A DNA stretch of 37,304 nt, from positions 1 through 37,304 of IMG/VR virus record IMGVR_UViG_3300027896_000116; one strand, written 5' to 3'. The translations under genes were made by a program, and so were the position numbers. This document shows, in pieces, positions 29,346-37,304 of this stretch; position 1 is the stretch's first letter; each line of letters begins with the position of its first letter. The notes beneath the pieces were generated by a model. That model did no database searches and was not told the DNA's origin. It worked only from the letters and a program-made list of their open reading frames with translations. The stretch comes from a virus.

Positions 29346-29536
29346 AACCGCCTCCGGATGAGTTTAATTTTGAATATACGCTTTACAGACTTTATCCTGA
29401 CGACATATTGAAACGAAAAGAAGCAATGAAGACTTTGACGGCAGAAGATTTGGTGATTGAAAGTTGTTTGAAACAGTACGACTCTTGGGCTGAAGAAAAA
29501 GCAATGGAACAAGCGATGAAAGATAATAAGAAATGA
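29013..29536 (+). CDS. Tail assembly chaperone, -1 frameshift fusion (gpGT-like)
   Basis: Ribosomes shifting -1 at 29321 would join residues 1-105 to a 69-residue extension beginning PKQYNVKPPPDEFNFEYTLY and ending AMEQAMKDNKK. The extension has no own start or ribosome site, is open from 29237 and stops at 29534, overlapping the tape measure start as ATGA. It is well formed (LYPDDILKRKEAMKTLTAED). As in lambda, the T-like part would contact the tail tube or tape measure. Confidence 0.75.
29321..29327 (+). promoter_or_regulatory. Programmed -1 frameshift site TTTAAAC
   Basis: In the zero frame the bases read T TTA AAC, a canonical X XXY YYZ heptamer, five codons before the zero-frame stop. 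A weaker-placed T TTG GGA (29312) and T TTT TTC (29258) also occur in register and in the overlap. Downstream pairing structure was not evident. Confidence 0.75.
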
Positions 29537-31377
29537 ACGAAGAGCTAATCATACAGGCCAAAGCTTTAGGCATTGAATCGATCAAAGAGTTGAACGAGGC
29601 TGTTAAGGCAACCAAGAAGGCTGTTAATGATGCTAAGTTTGGTAGTCAAGAGCACGCCGCCGCCGAGCAAAAGAATATTGCTGTTATGAAATTAAAGGCT
29701 GATGTAATGAGGGCTAATCAGTCTGAGAACAGCAAAATGATGCAGAGTTATTTTAAGCTTGGAGAATCTATACGAGATGTTACACAGACCTTGATGTTGG
29801 CTGGTGCTGCGTGGGCTGCTTTATCTGAAGCAAAAGATATGGCTGAATTGGCTTCGCGTGTGCAAATGTTACGTGAAGAATTAGAGATGCTGGGTAAGCA
29901 GGGTGGATTTAATGCAACTGAATTAATAAAACAGATGTCTGATGCTGCCGGGGGATCTGTTACACAATTAGATCTGATGCAAATAGCTTTAAGAGCTATC
30001 CGTCTTGGGAATATTGACCTTAATAAAATGCCCTTGATAATGCAGAAATTAGAACATGATTCAAAACTTGCAGGTGTTTCAGCAAGGGAGATGTTTGATA
30101 TATTCATCCGAGGCGCGGAAACCGGATCAAAGAAGTTCCAGGTTCAATTTGGATTACTTTTAGACATTGAAAAAGCACAAAGAGCATATGCAGCCTCTGT
30201 TGGAAAGACAGTCAAGGATTTGGACGACGAAGAAAAACGCGCTGTCAATGTTAAGGTTGCCTTTGATGCTTTATTAAGCAGACAACAAGCAGTAGGCGGA
30301 GAGGCTGAAAAATCACTTGAGAGTTTTGAAAAATTAGGTTCAGTTTGGGAAAAAGTAAAGATAACTCTCGGAGATTTAATTGCTGTACCATTGTCAAAAT
30401 TTCTTCTTTCTGTTGCACTTGAGGCTGCGGTAGTAGCAGAAGCTTTTTCTGCTGTATATCATACTGTTGTTATGGCTTATAAGGCTGTCACTAGAGATTG
30501 GTCTGGTGCAACTAAAGAGTTTGGTAAAATATCAAAACTTGGCGATGAAATAAGAAAACAGTTTCTTGAAATCGGCGATATGTGGACAGAAATCGAACGT
30601 AAGGCCTCAAAGGGTGGGGCGATAGGTGGAACACCGGGGGGAACACCGGGGGGATTACCCGGCGCAAGTGGTAGACGATCAATAAATACGTCAAATGTCG
30701 GAAGTGTATATGACGACAGGGGCCTTAGTGGCCAGATATATTCAAGGAATGCAGGATTGGTGTCGGGTAGAGATTATGCAATGCCTGTAAGTCTTCCGGC
30801 TGGATCTAAAACTATTGAACAAACAGAGGCTGAACGACGAGCAAAAGAAGAGGCAAAAGCAACAAATGATTATTTAATTGACCCATTAAAATCCGGTTTC
30901 TCCGCTGTGGCTTCAAGTGCTCAAAATGGCTTTATGAGAATGTTTGAGAACGTTGTAGGTGGAACAAACAGTCTTTTCCAACAAATGCTTTTAGGATTTG
31001 TAAACAAATTGTCCGAGAAATTATTTGAAAAAGCGGCTGTGGGACTTTTGAAATTATTAGGTCTTTCTGGCGGTGGTGATGTCGTGGCTTCAGGATCGCG
31101 GCTCCATTTTGCGGCTTCGGGTGGGCATTTTCCGTATGGTACGGGCGACCTTGTTATGATGGGTGAACATGGTGCAGAGCTTGCACAGGTTGGACAGAAC
31201 GGATTTCGCGTTTTCAGTCATAATGATACGCGCAGCGTAATGAAGGGTAACGAAGGTATGGCGGACATGGCAAGTGCTATTGCGTCGCTTCAAAACCACA
31301 TTATGCCGCAATCAGCAACAGAAATGTATTTTGCAGTAAAACGTGGCGGTAAACTTCGTGGTGGAGCCACAATATGA
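29533..31377 (+). CDS. Tape measure protein
   Basis: 614 aa, largest gene of the window, ATGA-coupled to the chaperone. Helical N-terminus (IKELNEAVKATKKAVNDAKF), hydrophobic stretches (QTLMLAGAAWAALSEAK; LIAVPLSKFLLSVALEAAVV), a glycine-rich linker (GGTPGGTPGGLPGASG, about 365-380) and a C-terminal GEHGAELAQVGQNGFRVFS, the 'E.G.E.....g....' motif seen at tape measure ends. Sets tail length; by the usual rule of thumb a tail near 90 nm. Confidence 0.88.
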   Translation: MNEELIIQAKALGIESIKELNEAVKATKKAVNDAKFGSQEHAAAEQKNIAVMKLKADVMRANQSENSKMMQSYFKLGESIRDVTQTLMLAGAAWAALSEAKDMAELASRVQMLREELEMLGKQGGFNATELIKQMSDAAGGSVTQLDLMQIALRAIRLGNIDLNKMPLIMQKLEHDSKLAGVSAREMFDIFIRGAETGSKKFQVQFGLLLDIEKAQRAYAASVGKTVKDLDDEEKRAVNVKVAFDALLSRQQAVGGEAEKSLESFEKLGSVWEKVKITLGDLIAVPLSKFLLSVALEAAVVAEAFSAVYHTVVMAYKAVTRDWSGATKEFGKISKLGDEIRKQFLEIGDMWTEIERKASKGGAIGGTPGGTPGGLPGASGRRSINTSNVGSVYDDRGLSGQIYSRNAGLVSGRDYAMPVSLPAGSKTIEQTEAERRAKEEAKATNDYLIDPLKSGFSAVASSAQNGFMRMFENVVGGTNSLFQQMLLGFVNKLSEKLFEKAAVGLLKLLGLSGGGDVVASGSRLHFAASGGHFPYGTGDLVMMGEHGAELAQVGQNGFRVFSHNDTRSVMKGNEGMADMASAIASLQNHIMPQSATEMYFAVKRGGKLRGGATI

Positions 31378-33056
31378 CGCTCACAATTCAAATAAATGAC
31401 GCGGGATTGGGATCGACAGTACCAGTTGCCGGTTTTGTTGTTGTTTCGTCTGGAGTACCAAAACCGATTAGCGCAATTCCCATCACAGGAAATCACTTTG
31501 TGAATTGGACGCTTCTTTCGGGATCAGCGACTTTTGGTGATGCAAATGCAACGGCAACTACCGTAACGTGCACGGCGGATTCTGTAATTCAAGCCACATT
31601 TTCAACCGGTGCAAAACTTACAGATATGGAAACCGATTCCGGTACGCTTAAATCCTATTTGTATTTAGATAGTCGATACCCTACACTTGTTGTACCAACG
31701 GATTGCGTTTTTGCAAATATTGGTGAATTTATAGAAAAAGTGGACACAGACGCCGGTGTAACCGACGTTGAAAACGTTCAGCTTCAAATAGTTGAGGACT
31801 ACAGCGTTTACACAGAGGGTTTTTGGAACAGGCTTTTAAACGCGTATCCGGATTATGATGTGCAAATTATGTTTACGCTTGTTGAAGAAGGAATAGAAAC
31901 CTTTCTGTTTCGCGGAAGCGTGTACAGGAATAATTTAAATTTTGATGATATGTATGTAAATGACTACGATAAAGTACATGGTTGCACTATTCAACTTGTT
32001 TCTCTTATTGGTGCGATCGATCTCGTTTCAACGACATCACTTGTTGCAGAGTGTATAGACAAGTCAACGTATGTTGAAGATGGTGCGGATGACCGGTACT
32101 TTGTTCAAATTCAATCAGTTTTCGCGTGTATTTTAAAATTGGCATTTAATCAGACGTACGACATAGACCTTGTTGTAAACTACAACGAAGATATAGTTGG
32201 GTCTTGGGACTATTCTCACTATTTTAATTGGATAAAACTCTGGATACTTGGTAAATTTTCAAGTAGCGAAGCAGTCGGTTATTTGTCAAATGACGATCCG
32301 ATTGCGTGGGTAAAACGTTTTGGAACGGCAAAGTCTGTGCTTCGTCATCTGTGTTTACTTTTTGGATGTGTTCCCGCGTATAAATATGGTACAACTGCTG
32401 GTGTAATAGACACAGATCCATCTAATAATAAACATCGCCTTATATTGCGAAGTCGCGGTAGTGGTGGCAATTTTTCTTCTCCCACGCCTGTAAACATGAT
32501 TGGTGACATTATAAAATCGGATTTTGTAAGTGCAACGCCGTTAAAAACGGACAATATACGGTTTTACAACATAAAGGATGCAGGGCGGTCGGATTGGTAT
32601 TTCAACGGTACGTATCACTACGGTACGAATTATCCGTCTGACGTTTCATTTGATATAGATGTAGAAGTTGATTTTGAGTACGACATAACCACAAGCGAAA
32701 TGTATCACTTGCATGAATCGCCGCAAACGTTTATGAATCAACGACCAATTGAAGTGTTTGAAATTTATGATTATCAAAATGTTGCGTGGCGTTCGGATAT
32801 AGTAAATTTGCGGTTCGCTATGGCGCAATATTATCATTACCGCCTTGCTCCATCGCGTTTTCAGTATACAAGAATATACAATGATGTAAAGGCAGCTGAT
32901 GGAATAATAGTATCGCACCGTGCTATACGTACGCTCACTAATCATAACATCAGATTTTTGCTTAATGATTCAGTTATAACACACCTTTTTTATGCTTCAG
33001 AAGTGCGAAAAAACGTAATCGAAAATAAAGTCACTGTTGTATGGGTTGCAGCATAA
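31374..33056 (+). CDS. Tail tip / baseplate protein with N-terminal Ig-like repeat domain
   Basis: 560 aa, ATGA overlap with the tape measure gene. Residues about 35-80 (GNHFVNWTLLSGSATFGD, VTCTADSVIQATF) resemble the bacterial beta-repeat 'W....G.........t...t..A.F' surface domain. The rest is aromatic-rich and unrecognised (NVAWRSDIVNLRFAMAQYYH). Position after the tape measure gene suggests the distal tail or hub complex. Base use looks richer in CpG than neighbouring genes. Confidence 0.55.
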   Translation: MTLTIQINDAGLGSTVPVAGFVVVSSGVPKPISAIPITGNHFVNWTLLSGSATFGDANATATTVTCTADSVIQATFSTGAKLTDMETDSGTLKSYLYLDSRYPTLVVPTDCVFANIGEFIEKVDTDAGVTDVENVQLQIVEDYSVYTEGFWNRLLNAYPDYDVQIMFTLVEEGIETFLFRGSVYRNNLNFDDMYVNDYDKVHGCTIQLVSLIGAIDLVSTTSLVAECIDKSTYVEDGADDRYFVQIQSVFACILKLAFNQTYDIDLVVNYNEDIVGSWDYSHYFNWIKLWILGKFSSSEAVGYLSNDDPIAWVKRFGTAKSVLRHLCLLFGCVPAYKYGTTAGVIDTDPSNNKHRLILRSRGSGGNFSSPTPVNMIGDIIKSDFVSATPLKTDNIRFYNIKDAGRSDWYFNGTYHYGTNYPSDVSFDIDVEVDFEYDITTSEMYHLHESPQTFMNQRPIEVFEIYDYQNVAWRSDIVNLRFAMAQYYHYRLAPSRFQYTRIYNDVKAADGIIVSHRAIRTLTNHNIRFLLNDSVITHLFYASEVRKNVIENKVTVVWVAA

Positions 33057-33071
33057 AAGATCGGACAAACT

Positions 33072-33905
33072 ATGAGCGTTTCACTTTTATATCAAACTAA
33101 GTTGCCAATTCTCGCAAACACGTCGTTTGAAACGATCGGTGAAAATTGGGCGGATCACGGTTCACACGCGTTAACGAGAACGGCTATTCCGGCGCAAGTA
33201 AAAATTGGTTTTGGTGCGGGGAAAATAATTGCAGGTGGTGTTGGTGACTACTCCACAAACAACGTGTCACTCGATGCAACGTACATGCCCGCGTGTATAG
33301 CCGCGCAGACGTGGAGAGTACGTCTCGACGCTTTAGCGGACTCTGGAACGCCTTCACTTATTATAGCCAACGCGGGAAACCACACAGGCGCAGAAACGGT
33401 ACTTAACAATGCGACATGGACAGAATGTGTCTTGGACTACGTGGCGCAAGCGGCTGATGTTGCAACGCACATAATCAAACTTTTTCTTTATAATGCGGCA
33501 ACCGTGTATATCGACAACATTCGCGTTATGCGTATTGAAACCTTTTCGCGCGAAATGGGTGTAAAGGGCGTAGCGGATAACGATGGAATTGAAATTGCTC
33601 CAGACGTGCTTCAAAAAGTACTAAACGGTAACTATAAAAGAGTAGAACCCAAAGTATTTAACCGTAATATGCATGTTAATCTTGGCGTTGTTCCACTAAA
33701 AACACAACGCGTTTTTCTTGCGGAATATTCGTTTAACACGCGTTATAATTCTATTATTTATGGTTCTGAAGAAATTGAAGTGGTCATTCCTAATCCAAAA
33801 CAATTTGGTGGCATATGGGTTGACGACTTCGAAGGTACACGTGCATACGAATTTGATTTAATAGAAAAAATAGGTAGAAATATAAATCCATCTTCATGGT
33901 CATAA
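33072..33905 (+). CDS. Tail protein with jelly-roll carbohydrate-binding-like domain
   Basis: 277 aa. Residues 15-150 have a CBM-like pattern: NTSFETIGENWADHG, WRVRLDALADSGTPSLI, TWTECVLDYVAQAADVATHI, ATVYIDNIRVMR ('vyiDni.v' end strand). The C-terminal part (FGGIWVDDFEGTRAYEFDLI) is unassigned. Likely tail tip component touching host glycans. CpG-rich like the preceding gene. ATG with weak GGACAAAC site. Confidence 0.55.
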   Translation: MSVSLLYQTKLPILANTSFETIGENWADHGSHALTRTAIPAQVKIGFGAGKIIAGGVGDYSTNNVSLDATYMPACIAAQTWRVRLDALADSGTPSLIIANAGNHTGAETVLNNATWTECVLDYVAQAADVATHIIKLFLYNAATVYIDNIRVMRIETFSREMGVKGVADNDGIEIAPDVLQKVLNGNYKRVEPKVFNRNMHVNLGVVPLKTQRVFLAEYSFNTRYNSIIYGSEEIEVVIPNPKQFGGIWVDDFEGTRAYEFDLIEKIGRNINPSSWS

Positions 33906-33924
33906 TCATAAGGAGTAAAACAGT

Positions 33925-34845
33925 ATGGCGATAGGAATTGCTTTAGCTCGTGGGAATGTCGTTGTTGACGGTATTTCCAATATTCAGGTTTCAATGGGAA
34001 TCGCTTCTACGACTCCTAAATGTTATTCGTTTGGGGAATTGTACGACGGTAAGTTGACCTTGACTCCAATAACTCAAAAAGATTCACAAGGTCGGAATTG
34101 TACAATAGCTTTCACCTTAGAATGTGAAGCTAAATTGATGTACACAAGCAAGACGAACTGTCTGAAGATATTAGACTATCTTTCTGTCAATTATCTTGAT
34201 TTTGTCATCACAGCGGTCAATGGTACGACTTATACCTCCGGTCTTTTGACCAATAAACACTTTGGGTTTTCGTGGACGTTTGATTCCTCGAAAGATGTGG
34301 ATGGAATAAGGTTTGTGCAGATTAAGATTGACCGCAAGCTTTTGATTGCGGAAATCGACACGTTGATCGGAAGCAATACGGCGATACTTGCTTACAATAC
34401 CGCTGACGCTGTGATTGCCTTGTTAGAATCTCAGACAGTGGCTGATAGAATACCAGCGGGGGTCACGAATTATAGTCTTGCTCCTACGGGTGCGGGGTTG
34501 GAAGATATTGGCGTTATCAGAAACGCAAAACTTCAGTGTGAACTTCAAACATCTTTAGATAATCTTGGTCGGTCGGTCGGTCATTCGATTAAATTACACA
34601 CAGAGGTTGAAGGCATGCAAGCAAAATCTACAGAACTTGCTCTGGCTGATAATGCTGCAGGCATTTCTGTTGACCATTCTTTGACTCTAATGGACGGTAC
34701 GGTCTTCAAGTCGATAAATAAGCAAGGTATTGGCTGGGAGTTCCACAGTGACAAAGACACTGAAGATGTTGCATTCATAAAATTCACAGGCGATGGAACG
34801 ATAACAAATATTGTTTCTTCAGCTTGGGATGGATTGTTTACATAG
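33925..34845 (+). CDS. Structural protein, paralogue A
   Basis: 306 aa, AAGGAGTAAAACAGT upstream. Beta-rich, starting MAIGIALARGNVVVDGI. It shares with the gene at 34917 the blocks DGKLTLTP, AKLMYT, FDSSKDVDGIR, GVIRNAKLQCEL, LTLMDG, NKQG and DKDTED-AFIK along its whole length, so the two are a tandem duplication. Candidates are tail tube or tail tip proteins; I recognise no family. No other tail tube gene was identified, which makes this plausible. Confidence 0.6.
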   Translation: MAIGIALARGNVVVDGISNIQVSMGIASTTPKCYSFGELYDGKLTLTPITQKDSQGRNCTIAFTLECEAKLMYTSKTNCLKILDYLSVNYLDFVITAVNGTTYTSGLLTNKHFGFSWTFDSSKDVDGIRFVQIKIDRKLLIAEIDTLIGSNTAILAYNTADAVIALLESQTVADRIPAGVTNYSLAPTGAGLEDIGVIRNAKLQCELQTSLDNLGRSVGHSIKLHTEVEGMQAKSTELALADNAAGISVDHSLTLMDGTVFKSINKQGIGWEFHSDKDTEDVAFIKFTGDGTITNIVSSAWDGLFT

Positions 34846-34859
34846 TTTTGATCATTTTC

Positions 34860-34882
34860 ATAAGTATAATTTACTTATAAGT
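34860..34882. other. AT-rich palindromic intergenic element
   Basis: ATAAGT (34860-34865) pairs with ACTTAT (34873-34878), and ACTTATAAGT (34873-34882) is itself a perfect palindrome; TATAAT lies at 34865-34870. It could be a weak promoter or operator for the second paralogue, but no correctly spaced -35 box is present. Confidence 0.3.
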
Positions 34883-34916
34883 ATGCTTAAATGCAATATG
34901 AAGGAGGTAAAATAAA

Positions 34917-35834
34917 ATGGCAATAGGTCTAAGCTTAAATCGCACAAATGTTGTCTGTGACGGTATTGAAAAAATACTGGTTAATTTAAGTCTAAACGGG
35001 GAAACAAATAGTAATTACTCCCTTGGAAGAATTTTTGATGGCAAGTTGACCTTAACGCCCGTTATTCAAAAATCAACGCAGGGGCAAAATAGAACCGTAG
35101 CATTTGACTTTCTTTGTACAGCAAAATTGATGTACACCGGTATCACAAGTTTGATAAAACTTCTTGATTTGATGTCTACTGATTATTTGTATATTTATAT
35201 TATTGCTAATAATGGCACTCAGTTTGGGGTAGATGAAAGTTTCTTTGTTGGCTTCAAGTGGTCATTCGATTCAAGTAAGGATGTTGATGGAATCAGGTAT
35301 GTTGAAGTCGAGTTTGATAGACGGCTGACTTTAGCAGAAGCTGGGGCATTCACAACAACTAACCAAACAACAGCAGCATACCCAACAGATTTTTTATATC
35401 CTCTTTATTCTCTTTCTCCTGCGGATGTAATACCTGCTGGTATTTCAAAGTACGAACTCCGCCCAACAGGAGTTGGAAGTTATGAAGATTTGGGTGTCAT
35501 AAGAAATGCAAAGCTTCAATGTGAACTAATAACAACGAAAGACAGCATTGGGCGTTCCTGTGGAGTGGGGATAAAACTTCATTCAGAAGTTGAAGCGATT
35601 CAAGGCACAGTCACAGAACTTGCGCTTGCAAATAACATCGCAGGTATTAACGTCGATCATAAACTAACACTGATGGATGGTGGTATATTTACTTCTGTCA
35701 ATAAACAAGGTGTGGCTTGGGATTTACATCTTGACAAAGACACAGAAGACGCTGCATTTATTAAAATAATTGGTGATGGAAATATACGAAATCTTGTCTC
35801 TGATGCATGGGATAATCTTTGGACAGCACCATAA
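34917..35834 (+). CDS. Structural protein, paralogue B
   Basis: 305 aa, strong AAGGAGGTAAAATAAA site. Collinear paralogue of the gene at 33925; both begin MAIG and end in VS-x-AWD-x-L. The middle (about 145-175) and the N-terminal 40 residues are the most diverged parts. The 71-base gap between the copies gives B its own, stronger ribosome site. Role as for paralogue A; two related tube or tip subunits would be a simple explanation. Confidence 0.6.
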   Translation: MAIGLSLNRTNVVCDGIEKILVNLSLNGETNSNYSLGRIFDGKLTLTPVIQKSTQGQNRTVAFDFLCTAKLMYTGITSLIKLLDLMSTDYLYIYIIANNGTQFGVDESFFVGFKWSFDSSKDVDGIRYVEVEFDRRLTLAEAGAFTTTNQTTAAYPTDFLYPLYSLSPADVIPAGISKYELRPTGVGSYEDLGVIRNAKLQCELITTKDSIGRSCGVGIKLHSEVEAIQGTVTELALANNIAGINVDHKLTLMDGGIFTSVNKQGVAWDLHLDKDTEDAAFIKIIGDGNIRNLVSDAWDNLWTAP

Positions 35835-35851
35835 AAAGAAAGGATACTACA

Positions 35852-36010
35852 ATGAAAAAGCAAACAGAAATAAAACTATTAAAGTGGCTCAAGAAATATG
35901 AGATATGGTATGCGAAATATCTTGAATCATTAAAACCCGTTGCACCGGGGACTATTCAACCGATGAGGGACAAGGTTCCACCGCCTCCACTGCCACCGGA
36001 ACTTCCGTGA
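35852..36010 (+). CDS. Small proline-ended protein, 52 aa
   Basis: ATG 35852 with AAAGAAAGGATAC upstream. Basic helical N-terminus (KKQTEIKLLKWLKKYEIWYA) and C-terminal PPPPLPPELP. Lies between tail and lysis genes; function unknown. Confidence 0.6.
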   Translation: MKKQTEIKLLKWLKKYEIWYAKYLESLKPVAPGTIQPMRDKVPPPPLPPELP

Positions 36011-36014
36011 TCTT

Positions 36015-36371
36015 ATGTTACATCAATATGAAGAGGCACTCAATCAAGATTATAAAAGAGCTGCTTTACGTGTTGAAGTTGAACGCATACTCAAAGTGCG
36101 AGATATGCGAAACCTTGTGGGTGGGGCATTAATATTTATTATTTATGTGTTCTTAGCTATATGGATCGGATATGTAACGAAAGACGTACAAGATACGAAT
36201 ACATATAAAAAAGAAGTACTTCAAGAGCAAGCGCGGGTAGTTGCGGAAGAAGCACGAACGGACAGTATTAAAAGGTCAATGATTTATGAATTCAATAAAA
36301 AATATGATAAGTCGCTCAAAAAATACTATGGACAATTCGGAAAGAGTGACCAACATGGGACAACCAAATAA
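36015..36371 (+). CDS. Membrane protein with coiled-coil tail, 118 aa
   Basis: Helical N-terminus (EALNQDYKRAALRVEVERIL), one hydrophobic segment VGGALIFIIYVFLAIWIGYV (about 36-55), then a charged helix (YKKEVLQEQARVVAEEARTD). The type II/III-like layout in a lysis cassette suggests a holin accessory or spanin-like protein, by position only. Confidence 0.6.
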   Translation: MLHQYEEALNQDYKRAALRVEVERILKVRDMRNLVGGALIFIIYVFLAIWIGYVTKDVQDTNTYKKEVLQEQARVVAEEARTDSIKRSMIYEFNKKYDKSLKKYYGQFGKSDQHGTTK

Positions 36372-36768
36372 TATCCATTTCCATGTAGCATGGGCAATGC
36401 CGGCCATTGCGATTATAGTATTCATTATAGCTACCGGAAGATTGCTCGAATCTATTGACCGGAATGAACTTGCCAGAAAAGAAGATTCAGTACAAATCTC
36501 TGTTACTAAAGGCGAAGTATTGCAAATCAAATCTACTCTTGATAAGCGTGCTATCATTGATTCAATAGATCGAAAAGAAAGAAAAGAAGATCGTGACATG
36601 ATGAAAGAGGGATTCAAGAAAATTGACAATATGGACAAAAGACTTTTTCGTCTTGAACTGATGCACAAAATATCAGAGAAAAATCGTCCCGAGTCTTTGA
36701 ATCAAACAGATGGTGGCGAATCCGCGCTAACATTGACCAATAAAATCATGGTATCGGTGAACAAATGA
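36355..36768 (+). CDS. Membrane protein with coiled-coil tail, 137 aa
   Basis: ATG 36355 (MGQPNNIHFHVAWAMPAIAI) is chosen over 36286 because it has GGAAAGAG upstream and a shorter overlap. One membrane segment (AMPAIAIIVFIIATG) near the N-terminus, then a long charged helix (KKIDNMDKRLFRLELMHKI). Resembles the previous gene in layout. Lysis-related by context. Confidence 0.6.
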   Translation: MGQPNNIHFHVAWAMPAIAIIVFIIATGRLLESIDRNELARKEDSVQISVTKGEVLQIKSTLDKRAIIDSIDRKERKEDRDMMKEGFKKIDNMDKRLFRLELMHKISEKNRPESLNQTDGGESALTLTNKIMVSVNK

Positions 36769-37037
36769 AACCACTTGAATTTTTGAGACTCGCCTACAGT
36801 GAAAAAGGGGAACCAAGTTCTTCCCGAATACATACTGGATTTGTAGTGTTCTCTCTGACTATCGCCTTATGTTTGGGATTCTATCGGGTCTGCGGTGATC
36901 CTTCGTTAAAAGAACAGATAGTACCTTTTGCGGAGGTCTTAACTGTGACGGTATTGGGTGCGCTCGGATTTTACATTTCAAAAAGTATCTTCGGGAAAAA
37001 AGACCCTGAAGATAAGCCGGGTGCTTTAAAACAATAG
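36765..37037 (+). CDS. Putative holin, 90 aa
   Basis: ATGA-coupled. Two hydrophobic segments, GFVVFSLTIALCLGFYRV (about 25-42) and VLTVTVLGALGFYISKSIF (about 58-76), with a charged C-terminus (KKDPEDKPGALK) and SSSRIHTGF before the first helix. Size, two helices and position directly before the endolysin fit a class II-type holin. Confidence 0.7.
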   Translation: MKPLEFLRLAYSEKGEPSSSRIHTGFVVFSLTIALCLGFYRVCGDPSLKEQIVPFAEVLTVTVLGALGFYISKSIFGKKDPEDKPGALKQ

Positions 37038-37131
37038 GGATTTTTTGAGATTAGTCTCAATCATCCTTTTACTTGTTATCTTAATTCCAGTTCATCTGGA
37101 AAGGTTCAGTTGTACACAACAGGAGGAAGAT

Positions 37132-37304
37132 ATGGCAGAGTATATTAAAGGATGGTTGAAGACCTCAAAGATTGAGGCGGGTTACGCTCACAACCCCAAC
37201 GATAGTGGAGAGGAAACTTATCGTGGTATCAGTATCAAATATAATCCCAAATGGGAGGGATGGATTATAATCCATTCAGTTATCAAAAACATGGGAATAA
37301 TCGA
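37132..37304 (+). CDS. Endolysin, GH108-type N-acetylmuramidase, cut by window end
   Basis: First 57 residues only. KIEAGYAHNPNDSGEETYRG matches the family signature 'EGGYvnDPxDpGGeTxxGI'; the catalytic Glu is residue 15. AGGAGGAAGAT directly precedes ATG 37132. The frame is also open upstream to TTG 37045, which has its own AGGGA site and would add a hydrophobic leader (RLVSIILLLVILIPVHLERF then S-C) like an export or lipoprotein signal. Either one or both starts may be used. Confidence 0.85.
   Translation, partial: MAEYIKGWLKTSKIEAGYAHNPNDSGEETYRGISIKYNPKWEGWIIIHSVIKNMGII

Noticed and set aside
34848-34870. Promoter TTGATC ... TATAAT before paralogue B
   Set aside because: Only 11 bases separate the boxes, too short for sigma70.

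Overview
The window is a phage (or prophage) genome fragment of about 37 kb. Every supported gene lies on the + strand, genes are tightly packed with many ATGA or TAATG overlaps, and most starts carry clear GGAG-type ribosome sites. The structural genes point to a tailed phage with a Mu-like head (gp29-type portal, gpI-type protease/scaffold, gp36, gp37, gpG-type proteins). A tape measure gene, a frameshifted tail chaperone and the absence of any visible sheath gene argue for a long non-contractile tail. No MuA/MuB transposition genes, tRNA genes or CRISPR array were found. The host cannot be named from the sequence.

Layout. 1-432 is an 18-bp minisatellite that stays open into the first gene. 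447-4176 is an early region of small proteins with a probable annealing recombinase, its coiled-coil neighbour and a NinG nuclease. A sigma70-like promoter at 4173 and a structured leader precede a replication operon: winged-helix helicase loader (4432) and DnaB helicase (5178). 6691-11220 is an accessory island. 11253-14012 holds a decayed tyrosine recombinase remnant and small conserved phage genes. A structured, probably non-coding stretch (14013-14270) ends in a terminator just before the packaging genes (TerS 14654, TerL 15135). The head follows (portal 16678, protease/scaffold 20588, decoration 22123, capsid 22530), mixed with adhesin-like and beta-helix proteins and a glycosyltransferase. 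Head-tail joining genes (25381-27063), tail genes (27071-35834, including a U_UUA_AAC programmed frameshift and a subtilisin-like protein lacking part of its active site) and a lysis cassette of membrane proteins plus a GH108-type muramidase cut by the window end complete it.

The most unusual part is 6727-11220. It is a chain of gene modules whose boundaries look like integron attC sites: RYYYAAC / GTTRRRY ends and complementary inner arms with two unpaired bases, C and A, six bases apart. Unlike ordinary cassettes, each module's own two ends are also complementary for about 16 bp, with one extra base exactly 9 nt from the AAC end in the right arm. Further modules with their own 13-18 bp inverted repeats sit inside the loops of four of the six sites. 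The cargo is typical phage accessory material (methyltransferase, nucleotidyltransferase-like protein, zinc-binding proteins, DUF3820 protein, possibly a structured RNA). No intact integrase is present. An internally deleted tyrosine recombinase lies directly beyond the last half-site. I read this as either a phage-borne integrase-less attC array or a related, undescribed hairpin-based gene-shuffling system.
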